NCBI GenBank assembly: GCA_036383255.1 | Contig: DASVOS010000003.1 | Span: 1-64,000 of the forward strand | DNA from: Gammaproteobacteria bacterium | Lineage (GTDB): Bacteria; Pseudomonadota; Gammaproteobacteria; Natronospirales; REEB76 | Reading direction: 5' to 3' | DNA: 64,000 bases | Shown here: piece by piece, positions 1-6,750 of the stretch | Position numbering within the stretch: the stretch's first letter is position 1 | Layout: each line of letters opens with the position of its first letter | Made by a program: the position numbers and the translations under genes | Notes under the pieces: model-generated | Told to the model about the DNA's origin: nothing | Database searches by the model: none | What the model saw: only the letters and a program-made list of their open reading frames with translations

Positions 1-225
1 CGGCGAGCACTGGAGCGAGCAAGGATGGCCGAAGGGCGCGGTCAGGGAGACCGCGCCCGCGCGAAGGGACAGGGATGTCCCGTGAGCGCGGCCCCGCAGC
101 GAGCGAAGCGCGCAGCTTCAGCCCGCTTCGGGCCGGCATCCGGGGGCGCCCTTTCTTTTCGCCCCTTTTCTTTGGGCGAGCAAAGAAAAGGGGCCCGTGT
201 GCGCGGCGGAACGCGCCCTCTTGAA
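1..225 (+). repeat. Dispersed hairpin repeat, copy A (may extend left of the window)
   Basis: A second, inverted copy lies at 9828-10052. Shared parts are the outer ends, a GC-rich core near 120-160, and a perfect 13-bp hairpin (arms 162-174 and 181-193, loop GGCGAG). The inner part, 30-100, differs in sequence between copies but folds in both. Here it makes two hairpins, 36-56 (loop AGGGA) and 66-81 (GGGACA, GGGA, TGTCCC). No transposase and no convincing ORF is present. It lies just past the 3' end of the DUF2007 gene, which is on the other strand. Seen directly: two copies and hairpins. Inferred: a non-autonomous repetitive element, probably present elsewhere in the genome. Confidence 0.85.
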
Positions 226-255
226 CAATCTTTCGGCGTTGTCGTTGAACTGGGC

Positions 256-513
256 TCAGTTCTCAGGCGTGCCCACGTCCACGTCATTCAGCGTGGACGA
301 GTAGTCCGTCTCGAGGACCGCCCGTGCGGCCTTCTCGTCGCCGCGGGTGACGCGCAGCTTCACGCCGCCGAGGGCGATGGAGTAGAGCCAGTCCATCTGC
401 ACCATGTGGTCATCGAAGAGCTGCGCCTCGATGCCCTCCGCCGAGAGGCGGCCGAGCGCGATGTAGGCGTCGGTGGGCTTGTCGTAGGTGGCGACGGTGA
501 CGAGTTCGTCCAT
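256..513 (-). CDS. DUF2007-family putative signal-transducing protein
   Basis: An 85-residue cytoplasmic protein opening MDELVTVATYDKPTDAYIAL, followed by a segment rich in small residues around LSAEGIEAQLFDDH. This is the ferredoxin-like fold and pattern of DUF2007, which resembles small PII-like regulators; no ligand is established for the family. The reading frame stays open upstream to 747, but that extension is low in family similarity and passes through the small-RNA terminator at 678-705, so I chose the ATG at 513. No strong ribosome binding site is visible. It is transcribed toward repeat copy A, so its mRNA would carry the complement of that repeat if transcription runs through. Confidence 0.75.
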   Translation of the reverse strand: MDELVTVATYDKPTDAYIALGRLSAEGIEAQLFDDHMVQMDWLYSIALGGVKLRVTRGDEKAARAVLETDYSSTLNDVDVGTPEN

Positions 514-668
514 GTCGTCGGCGGGATCCGGGTCGGGCGGGGTGCGCAGGCTATCACGCTCCCCGGCGGGGAGCAGCACGGTCAGGCGAAGCAGGGCGGC
601 GAAGCTCAGCACGGGAATACCCCGCGTGTCTTCAAGGGACCGGTTCGGTCTCGTAAGGATTAAAGCAC

Positions 669-705
669 AAAAAAAAACCCCGGCGGCAAGGGGATACCGC
701 CGGGG
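669..705 (-). terminator. Rho-independent terminator of the small RNA
   Basis: Perfect nine-pair stem (arms 678-686 and 697-705, CCCCGGCGG with CCGCCGGGG) with a 10-base loop. On the minus strand it is followed by nine U residues (plus-strand A at 669-677). No annotated minus-strand gene lies directly upstream, so it needs its own transcript. That is part of the case for the small RNA. Confidence 0.85.
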
Positions 706-835
706 AGAGCCTTCTTGGCTGGAGGTGATTGGTGCTACTCGCACCAACGATGGGCGTTCATCCTTGGTCCTAACCCGCGCCCCGGTCCTCGTTCATCCTT
801 GACCCACCAATCCATGGCGGTTCGGGCAAGGGCTA
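669..835 (-). ncRNA. Candidate CsrB/RsmZ-like small RNA (CsrA sponge)
   Basis: No gene explains this interval, but the minus strand reads as a small RNA. It carries GGA motifs at 811-813, 796-798, 786-788, 768-770 and 761-763, with two more at 839-844 just upstream. One GGA sits in the loop of a six-pair hairpin at 804-820 (CCGCCA, loop UGGAU, UGGUGG). The segment AAGGATGAACG occurs twice. A perfect seven-pair hairpin lies at 729-747, followed by a strong terminator at 678-705 with a run of U. Upstream is a GacA-like box (885-902). The 5' end is an estimate. Multiple GGA loops, a GacA box and a terminator are the known signature of RsmX/Y/Z and CsrB RNAs. Sequence similarity to any named member is not claimed. 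Confidence 0.6.
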
Positions 836-884
836 CTTTCCTCCTCTGGGCCCCGTCGGGATGCCAGCCAAAGCCGACACGGCG

Positions 885-902
885 TGTAGGACGATTCCTA
901 CA
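885..902. promoter_or_regulatory. GacA-like upstream activating palindrome TGTAGG-N6-CCTACA
   Basis: A perfect 6-6-6 inverted repeat, TGTAGG ACGATT CCTACA. The GacA/UvrY-family binding site of gammaproteobacteria is TGTAAG-N6-CTTACA, so each half differs by one symmetric base. It is centred about 58 bases upstream of the estimated start of the small RNA, a distance compatible with activation. A separate hairpin at 913-931 (CCCCTTG, CAAGGGG) lies just beyond it. Confidence 0.6.
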
Positions 903-1002
903 AACCCCCAAACCCCTTGTCCCGCAAGGGGGTTGGTCTTTCCGTCCCAAATGTGCCTGTAGTCCGCTGTAGGGGAAAGGTCCGGCAGGGGTGGGCTTTT
1001 GC

Positions 1003-1026
1003 GGGGCAAAAAGGGAAACTTGCCCC
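1003..1026 (+). promoter_or_regulatory. Leader hairpin presenting the pip ribosome binding site
   Basis: GGGGCAA (1003-1009) pairs perfectly with TTGCCCC (1020-1026), immediately before the start codon at 1027. The loop AAAGGGAAAC holds the Shine-Dalgarno sequence. A GGA in a loop over the ribosome binding site is the usual form of a CsrA/RsmA target, and the candidate CsrB-like RNA lies just upstream. Structure is seen; regulation is inferred. Confidence 0.5.
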
Positions 1027-1983
1027 ATGGCCGAGTTCTACCCCGCCCTGGAACCCTACGCCACGCACCGCCTGCCGGTCGGCGGACCCCACGAGCTCTA
1101 CGTGGAGGAGTGCGGCAACCCCAAGGGCATCCCCGCGGTGTTCGTCCACGGCGGCCCCGGCGGCGGCTGCAACGGTGACAGCCGGCGCTTCTTCGATCCT
1201 AGGCGCTACCGCATCGTGCTGTTCGACCAGCGCGGCTGCGGCCGCTCGCGCCCTCACGCGGAGCTCGGGCAGAACACCAGCCAGGACCTGGTGGCGGACA
1301 TGGAGAAGATCCGCGCCATGTTGCACATAGACCGGTGGCTGGTGTTCGGCGGCTCCTGGGGCTCGACCCTCGCGCTGCTCTACGCCGAGAGCCATCCCGA
1401 GCGCGCCCTGGCCTTGGTGCTGCGCGGCATCTTCCTCGGGACTCCGCCGGAGCTGGACTGGTTCTACCGGGGCGGCATCGCCCACATGTTCCCGGACCAT
1501 TTCGCCGACTTCGTGGCGCCGATCCCGGTGCCGGAGCGCGGCGACCTGGTGCGCGCCTACTACAAGCGGCTCACCGATCCTGAGCTGGAGGTGCGGCGCC
1601 GCGCCGCCGAGGCCTGGTCCATGTTCGAGGCACGCTGCTCCACGCTGCTGCCGAGCGAGTCGCTGGTGAACTACTTCACCGAGCCGGACGTGGCGATCGC
1701 GGTGTCGCGCATCGAGTGCCACTACTTCCTCAACGACTGCTTCCTTGCCAAGGACCAGCTCATCCGCGACGTGGAGCGCGTGCGCCGGATCCCCGGCGTC
1801 ATCATCCAGGGCCGCTACGACGTGGTGTGCCCGCCGAGCGCCGCCTGGCGCCTCAAGCAGGCCTGGCCCGAGGTGGAGCTGAGGCTCATCCCCGATTCCG
1901 GCCACTCCGCCAGCGAGCCCGGCACCCGCTCGGCGCTGGTGGAGGCGACCGACGCCTTCGCCGCCCGGCTGGCAGCGGCATGA
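1027..1983 (+). CDS. pip: Proline iminopeptidase (alpha/beta-hydrolase, peptidase S33)
   Basis: Releases N-terminal proline from peptides in the cytoplasm. The 318-residue length is typical. Visible family motifs are HGGPGGG (about 41-47, oxyanion region), DQRGCGRS (about 67-74), and the nucleophile elbow GGSWGS with catalytic Ser about 110. A late Asp region (GRYDVV) and His (GHS) complete the triad. An in-frame ATG at 991 would add 12 unlike residues; the ATG at 1027 is preceded by AAGGGAA and starts where the family starts, so I chose it. The stop overlaps the dtd start (ATGA), implying coupled translation. With the POT and OPT transporters nearby, it fits peptide use. Confidence 0.93.
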   Translation: MAEFYPALEPYATHRLPVGGPHELYVEECGNPKGIPAVFVHGGPGGGCNGDSRRFFDPRRYRIVLFDQRGCGRSRPHAELGQNTSQDLVADMEKIRAMLHIDRWLVFGGSWGSTLALLYAESHPERALALVLRGIFLGTPPELDWFYRGGIAHMFPDHFADFVAPIPVPERGDLVRAYYKRLTDPELEVRRRAAEAWSMFEARCSTLLPSESLVNYFTEPDVAIAVSRIECHYFLNDCFLAKDQLIRDVERVRRIPGVIIQGRYDVVCPPSAAWRLKQAWPEVELRLIPDSGHSASEPGTRSALVEATDAFAARLAAA

Positions 1984-2444
1984 TCGCGCTGCTGCAGCGG
2001 GTGAGCCGCGCTTCCGTGAGCGTCGGCGGCGGCGAAGTGGCCGCCATCCACCGGGGCCTGCTGGTGTTCCTGGGCGTGCAGAAGGGTGACGCCGAGGAGC
2101 AGGCGGACCGGCTGCTGGAGCGCATCCTGGCCTACCGCGTGTTCCCCGACGCGGACGGCCGCATGAACCTGGACCTCAAGGCCGTGGCCGGAGGCCTCCT
2201 GCTGGTGCCGCAGTTCACGCTCGCCGCCGACACCGCCAAGGGCAACCGTCCGAGCTTCACGCCGGCGGCACCTCCCGAGGAGGGCGCGCGGCTGTTCCGA
2301 TATATATGCACCCAGGCGGCGTCAGTGCACGCGCCGGTGGCGAGCGGCGTGTTCGGCGCCGACATGCAGGTGGGCCTGGTGAACGAGGGGCCGGTCACGT
2401 TCTGGCTGCAGGCGCCGCCACAGGGCGCCACCCCCCTGCATTGA
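1980..2444 (+). CDS. dtd: D-aminoacyl-tRNA deacylase
   Basis: Hydrolyses D-aminoacyl-tRNA, and also mischarged glycyl-tRNA(Ala), as a quality-control step. The 154-residue protein carries the two signature motifs: PQFTLAADT followed by RPSF (the first active-site motif, in the same PQFTL form as E. coli), and [10 protein letters not shown] near the C-terminus (the Gly-cisPro motif that rejects L-amino acids). It overlaps the end of pip by four bases, and the two form an operon. Confidence 0.95.
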   Translation: MIALLQRVSRASVSVGGGEVAAIHRGLLVFLGVQKGDAEEQADRLLERILAYRVFPDADGRMNLDLKAVAGGLLLVPQFTLAADTAKGNRPSFTPAAPPEEGARLFRYICTQAASVHAPVASGVFGADMQVGLVNEGPVTFWLQAPPQGATPLH

Positions 2445-2526
2445 CGGGGGGCCGGTTTGGCCTATGCTATAGACAACGACACACCCGGACCCGTCGCTAC
2501 TCCGCCCACATCCGAAATCCCCTCCC

Positions 2527-3267
2527 ATGCTCCTGATACCTTCCCTCGAGCTGAAAGGCGGCAAATGCGTGCGCAAGGGCCCGCTCGTGGGCGGCAAGCC
2601 TTCCGCGGCGGTCCCCTATTCCGACGACCCGGCGGCTGAGGCGAAGAAGTGGGTGAAGGCCGGCGCGCGCCGCCTGCAGCTCGTGGACCTGGACAGCCTC
2701 GCCTCCGGCAAGCCGGCGCAGGCCGCGCTGGTGCAGCGCATCGTGGCCGCCTGCCCCGACGTGCCGGTGCAGGTGGCGGGTGGCATGCGCAGCGAGGAGG
2801 CCGTGCTGGCCTACATCGAGGCCGGTGCCGCGTTCGTGGTGCTCGGCATGCGCGCCGTGACCGCGGCGCACCTCATCAACGACCTCTGCCTCGAGTACCC
2901 GGGCCACATCGTGGTGGCGCTGGACGTGAAGGACGGCAAGCTCGCCACCGGCGGCGGCTGGTCCAAGCTCGCGGAGGCCGACATGGCCGAGGCCGCCGAG
3001 CATTTCCAGCGCGAGGGCGTGGCCGCCCTCGTCTACACCGCCGCCGGCGGCGTGGACAAGGCCTACATCGAGTCCGCCGCGGCCCTGGCCCGCACCACCG
3101 CCACGCCGGTGATCGCGGGCGGCGGCGTGGCGACCCTGGAGGACGTGCGCGCGCTGTGCAAGGCAGCGGGCGAGGACCTCTACGGGGTCATCGTTTGCGA
3201 GGCGCTGCACGACGGACTCGACTTCGCCGCCGCCCAGAAGCTGGCGGACTCGCTGACGAAAGGCTGA
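2527..3267 (+). CDS. HisA-like (beta/alpha)8-barrel protein, catalytically divergent
   Basis: 246 residues with an overall HisA barrel: IPSLELKGGKCV at the N-terminus, LVDLD near 55, AGGMRS near 83, ALDVKDG near 137, and AGGGV near 200. Authentic HisA (ProFAR isomerase) uses Asp in the first strand, written IDLKDGKCV; here it is Glu (LELKGGKCV). The second-half motif IEKDGT is absent (YTAAGGVDK instead), and GVIVGKA reads GVIVCEA. The second-half Asp in ALDVKDG is kept. There is no histidine operon nearby; tatABC follows. It may be a HisA paralogue with another sugar-phosphate substrate or a non-catalytic role. I would not call it hisA. Confidence 0.75.
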   Translation: MLLIPSLELKGGKCVRKGPLVGGKPSAAVPYSDDPAAEAKKWVKAGARRLQLVDLDSLASGKPAQAALVQRIVAACPDVPVQVAGGMRSEEAVLAYIEAGAAFVVLGMRAVTAAHLINDLCLEYPGHIVVALDVKDGKLATGGGWSKLAEADMAEAAEHFQREGVAALVYTAAGGVDKAYIESAAALARTTATPVIAGGGVATLEDVRALCKAAGEDLYGVIVCEALHDGLDFAAAQKLADSLTKG

Positions 3268-3369
3268 TTTCAGGCCTTTATTCCACGATCTTCGTTATTC
3301 CCGGGCCTCTCCCCGGCCCGGCCGCGGAGTAAAATACGCCATCCCAAGACAACCCTTACCGGTCCGCCC

Positions 3370-3549
3370 ATGGAATTCAGCTTCGGCAAACTCCTGCTGC
3401 TCCTCATCATCATCGTGCTGGTGTTTGGCACCAGCAAGCTCCCCAGGATCGGCGAGGATCTGGGCAAGGCGATGCGCAGCTTCAAGAAGGCGATGCACGA
3501 GGGCGACGACTCTGCCGGCGGCAACGCCGGCAAGAACGACAAGCACTGA
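3370..3549 (+). CDS. tatA: Twin-arginine translocase subunit TatA
   Basis: A 59-residue protein: one N-terminal membrane helix (about 6-20), the hinge FGTSKLPRIGEDLGKAM, an amphipathic helix with SFKKAM, and a charged tail ending NAGKNDKH. This is the standard TatA plan, forming the pore for folded proteins across the inner membrane. It is first of tatABC, 24 bases ahead of tatB. The Tat pathway would serve periplasmic cofactor proteins of the kind encoded elsewhere here. Confidence 0.95.
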   Translation: MEFSFGKLLLLLIIIVLVFGTSKLPRIGEDLGKAMRSFKKAMHEGDDSAGGNAGKNDKH

Positions 3550-3573
3550 GCCCCGCGCACCCGACCGAATCCC

Positions 3574-3840
3574 ATGTTGGAAGGCAGCTTCTGGGAGCTC
3601 TCCCTCATCTTCCTGATCGCGCTGGTGGTGTTCGGGCCGGAGCGCCTGCCGGGCCTGGCCCGCAGCGTCGGCCTGTGGGTGGGCCGCGCCCGCGCCACGC
3701 TGCGCAACCTCAACGAGCAGATCGAGCGTGAGCTGGCCGCGGAAGAGATGCGCAAAGCGGCGTCCGCCGCGCGCGAGAGCCTCAACGAGGCCGTGAAGCC
3801 GCCCTCCGACTCCGGCGGCAAGTCCGGTGACGGCAAATGA
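3574..3840 (+). CDS. tatB: Twin-arginine translocase subunit TatB
   Basis: 88 residues: an N-terminal membrane helix (about 6-20), then the TatB-specific [16 protein letters not shown] hinge and a long amphipathic, charged helix (about 35-70) ending in a flexible tail. TatB pairs with TatC to receive twin-arginine signal peptides. It is shorter at the C-terminus than E. coli TatB, as in many species. It overlaps the tatC start by four bases. Confidence 0.95.
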   Translation: MLEGSFWELSLIFLIALVVFGPERLPGLARSVGLWVGRARATLRNLNEQIERELAAEEMRKAASAARESLNEAVKPPSDSGGKSGDGK

Positions 3841-4613
3841 CTGAAGAGGCCGGCGACTCGCTGGTCAGCCCCAAGCTGATCACGCATCTCCTGGAGCTGC
3901 GCCGTCGCCTGTTGAACTCCGCCTTGGCCCTGTTCTTGATCTTCTTCTGCCTGTTCCCGTTTCAGAACCAGGTGTTCGCCTGGGTGGCACGTCCCATGCT
4001 GCAGCGCCTGCCCGCCGGCAGCAGCATGATCGCGACCGGCGTCGCGTCGCCGTTCATGACGCCCATGAAGCTCTCGCTGGTGGTGGCCCTGTTCCTCGCG
4101 GTGCCCGTGTTCCTCTACCACCTGTGGCGCTTCATCTCGCCGGCGCTGTACCAGCGCGAGCGGCGCATGTTCCTGCCACTGCTCGTCTCCAGCGTGGTGC
4201 TGTTCTATTCAGGCGTGGCCTTCGCCTACTTCGTGCTGTTCCCGGTGGCGTTCGCCTTCCTCAACACCGCTGCGCCCGAGGGCGTGCGGGTGATGACCGA
4301 CATCAATGCCTACCTCGACTTCGTGCTCACCATCTTCTTCGCCTTCGGCGTCGCCTTCGAGGTGCCGGTGGCGATCGTGCTGATGGTGTGGGCCGGCTTC
4401 AGCTCGCCTGGGCGCCTCAGGAAGATGCGGCCCTACGCGCTGGTGGGCGCGTTCTTCGTGGGCTTCCTGCTGGCGCCGCCGGACGTGGTGTCCATGACGC
4501 TCCTGGCGGTGCCGGTGTACCTCCTCTACGAGCTCGGCATGGTGATGGCCCGCATCCTTGTGCCGGGCTCCCGCGAGGTGGACGCCCAGCGCGAGGGGGA
4601 CCGCCCGGCGTGA
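3837..4613 (+). CDS. tatC: Twin-arginine translocase subunit TatC
   Basis: 258-residue inner-membrane protein with six predicted helices. The N-terminal [13 protein letters not shown] is the conserved cytoplasmic signal-peptide binding region, and later [19 protein letters not shown] matches the conserved TatC loop. [14 protein letters not shown] and [17 protein letters not shown] are the expected late membrane segments, with the conserved Glu in the first. The start overlaps tatB (ATGA) and the end overlaps the next gene (GTGA), so all four genes are probably cotranscribed. Confidence 0.96.
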   Translation: MTEEAGDSLVSPKLITHLLELRRRLLNSALALFLIFFCLFPFQNQVFAWVARPMLQRLPAGSSMIATGVASPFMTPMKLSLVVALFLAVPVFLYHLWRFISPALYQRERRMFLPLLVSSVVLFYSGVAFAYFVLFPVAFAFLNTAAPEGVRVMTDINAYLDFVLTIFFAFGVAFEVPVAIVLMVWAGFSSPGRLRKMRPYALVGAFFVGFLLAPPDVVSMTLLAVPVYLLYELGMVMARILVPGSREVDAQREGDRPA

Positions 4614-5041
4614 GCGATCTGCGCGTGCGTCCCGCCGAGCATGAGGACGCCGCCGCGGTGGCCGTGCTCGTGACCCAGCTTGGCTATCCCAGCGCCACCG
4701 CCGAGGTGGAGGCGCGCTTCGCGCGCCTGCGCCTCAACCCCGACGTGCGCGCCTTTGTGGCCGAGCGGGAGGGCCGCGTGGTGGGGGTGGTGGGGCTCAT
4801 GGCGTTCCCGGCTTTCCACAGGGATGGCCTGCACGGCTACGTCACCGCGCTGGTGGTGGATGAGAAGGAGCGTGGTGGCGGCATCGGCGCGGCGCTGATG
4901 GTGCAGGCCGAGGCCTGGTTCGCGGAGCGGGGTGTCAAGCGCGTGAACCTCACCACCGCCCTTCACCGGGAAGATGCCCATGTCTTCTACGAGAAACGGG
5001 GCTACACCTACACCGGAAAAAGATACACAAAGATCCTCTAG
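4610..5041 (+). CDS. GNAT-family N-acetyltransferase
   Basis: 143 residues with the full GNAT fold: an N-terminal strand-helix ([18 protein letters not shown]), central [20 protein letters not shown] carrying the acetyl-CoA pyrophosphate loop (RGGGIGAAL, about 85-95), and the C-terminal FYEKRGY motif. The substrate cannot be told. The GTG start at 4610 overlaps the tatC stop; the frame is open far upstream but only because of tatC. Physical linkage to tat does not imply a Tat function. Confidence 0.85.
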   Translation: MSDLRVRPAEHEDAAAVAVLVTQLGYPSATAEVEARFARLRLNPDVRAFVAEREGRVVGVVGLMAFPAFHRDGLHGYVTALVVDEKERGGGIGAALMVQAEAWFAERGVKRVNLTTALHREDAHVFYEKRGYTYTGKRYTKIL

Positions 5042-5123
5042 TTTCTTCTCTTCGAGCGCCTAGCCCCAGCTTCGCTCGCGACGCTTCTGCCCAGCCCCTT
5101 GTTGACGCAGACCCCGTAAAACA

Positions 5124-5154
5124 GTGATGCTCCGGCATCACCCAATCGTTGGGT
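5124..5154 (+). promoter_or_regulatory. Two adjacent palindromes in the POT transporter leader
   Basis: GTGATGC TCCG GCATCAC (5124-5141) is followed by the perfect 15-base palindrome ACCCAA TCG TTGGGT (5140-5154), which ends just before the Shine-Dalgarno AGGGGA. They could be an operator for a regulator or RNA hairpins controlling ribosome access. No ligand or regulator is identifiable. Confidence 0.4.
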
Positions 5155-5165
5155 AGGGGATATCC

Positions 5166-6680
5166 ATGGCCAAGACCGCCGCATCGCAGCAGGGTCGCAC
5201 GTTCCTGGGCCACCCGCTCGGGCTGATGAACCTGTTCTTCACCGAGGCCTTCGAGCGCTTCAGCTATTACGGCCTGCGGGCCATGCTGATCCTGTACCTG
5301 GGCGATGCGGTCATCAACCACCGCGGCGGTCTGGGACTCGACGACAAGCAGGCGGCCGGCATCTACGCCCTGTACGTCGGGTTCGTCTATCTCCTGTCGC
5401 TGCCCGGCGGCTGGATCGCGGACCGCCTCATCGGCCAGCAGCGCGCCGTGTTCTACGGCGCCATCATCATCGCCTGCGGCCAGTTCGCCCTGGCGGTCCC
5501 CTCGGGCGGCCTGCCCGGCGCCTGTCTCGGCCTCGTGCTCATCGTGCTGGGGACGGGCCTGCTCAAGCCCAACGTCAGCGTGATCGTGGGCCAGCTCTAC
5601 CCCGAGGGCGGCGTGCGCCGCGACGCGGGCTTCTCCATCTTCTATTCCGGCATCAACCTCGGCGCCTTCGTGGCGCCGCTGCCGGTGAGCTACGTGGCCG
5701 AGACCTACAACTGGCACTGGGGCTACCTGCTCTGCGGCTTCGTCATGCTGGGCGGCGCCGTGTGGTTCCGCTTCACCAAGCACTGGCTGGCGGGCGCGGG
5801 TTCGGAACCCAGCCGCAGCGGCGATGCGGCGCGGGACGTCGCCGTGCAGCGGCGCGGCTGGATCGCGGTGGCGGCCGCCATGGCCGCGCTGGCCCTGGGC
5901 GGCCTCGCGCTCTGGTCCGGTTGGTTCAGCTTCGACGTGAACACCGCTGCCGGCTACACCGGCGGCATGATCTTCTGCGCCGCGGTGCTGTTCTTCTCCT
6001 ACATCCTGGCCTTCGGCGGCCTCACCACGGTGGAGAAGAAGCGGGTTGTGGTGATCTTCCTGTTGTTCGCCGGCGCTGCGCTGTTCTGGACCGGCTTCGA
6101 GCAGGCGGGCTCGTCCCTCAACATCTTCGGTGAGCGCTATACCGACCGCAGCGTGCTCGGCTTCGTGTTCCCGGCCGGCTGGTTCCAGAGCGTGCAGCCG
6201 TTCTTCATCATCACGCTCTCGCCGTTCGTCGGCTACCTGTGGATCCGCCTCGCTGCAAGGAACCTGAACCCCTCCACCCCGGTGAAGTTCGCCCTGGGGC
6301 TCATCATGATGGCGGTGGGCTTCATGGTGATGGTGGGCGCCGCCCACGTGGTGGCCCACGGCGCGCTGGCCTTGCCTTACTGGCTCATCGTGACCTACTT
6401 CTTCCATACGGTGGGTGAGCTCCTGCTGAGTCCGGTGGGCCTCTCCGCCGTCACCAAGCTCGCGCCGCCGCGCTACGTGAGCCAGATGATGGGCACCTTC
6501 TTCATGGGCTTGTCGCTCGGCAACGTGTTCGCGGGCCTCATGGGCGGCAAGCTCGACCCGAGCCAGATCGAGCAGATGCCGGACGTGTTCATGCAGATCG
6601 TGTATCTTGGCCTCGGCACGGGCTTCCTGTTCCTGGCGTTCAGCAAGCCGATACGCAGGCTCATCGGCGGCGCGGAATAG
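5166..6680 (+). CDS. POT/PTR2-family proton-dependent di/tripeptide transporter
   Basis: 504-residue inner-membrane symporter. The N-terminal FFTEAFERFSYYGLRAML is the POT ExxERFxYY signature (helix 1), which carries the proton-coupling and peptide-binding residues. GTGLLKPNVSVIVGQLY matches the second family motif (GTGLFKPN), and the C-terminal half has SPVGLSAVTKLAPP and MMGTFFMGLSLGN. About 14 membrane segments are visible, with a charged cytoplasmic linker near 210-225. The start is supported by AGGGGA seven bases upstream. The OPT transporter is convergent across a shared terminator, so this genome neighbourhood carries two unrelated peptide importers. Confidence 0.93.
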   Translation: MAKTAASQQGRTFLGHPLGLMNLFFTEAFERFSYYGLRAMLILYLGDAVINHRGGLGLDDKQAAGIYALYVGFVYLLSLPGGWIADRLIGQQRAVFYGAIIIACGQFALAVPSGGLPGACLGLVLIVLGTGLLKPNVSVIVGQLYPEGGVRRDAGFSIFYSGINLGAFVAPLPVSYVAETYNWHWGYLLCGFVMLGGAVWFRFTKHWLAGAGSEPSRSGDAARDVAVQRRGWIAVAAAMAALALGGLALWSGWFSFDVNTAAGYTGGMIFCAAVLFFSYILAFGGLTTVEKKRVVVIFLLFAGAALFWTGFEQAGSSLNIFGERYTDRSVLGFVFPAGWFQSVQPFFIITLSPFVGYLWIRLAARNLNPSTPVKFALGLIMMAVGFMVMVGAAHVVAHGALALPYWLIVTYFFHTVGELLLSPVGLSAVTKLAPPRYVSQMMGTFFMGLSLGNVFAGLMGGKLDPSQIEQMPDVFMQIVYLGLGTGFLFLAFSKPIRRLIGGAE

Positions 6681-6704
6681 CCTGGGTTTTCTCCGAGACA
6701 AAAA

Positions 6705-6730
6705 GAAAGCCCCCGTCATCGGGGGCTTTC
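6705..6730. terminator. Bidirectional terminator between POT and OPT genes
   Basis: Perfect 11-pair stem, GAAAGCCCCCG with CGGGGGCTTTC, and a four-base TCAT loop, flanked by A-rich and T-containing sequence on the two sides. It ends both convergent genes. Confidence 0.85.
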
Positions 6731-6750
6731 TGTCTCTGGCGTGGGGAGGC

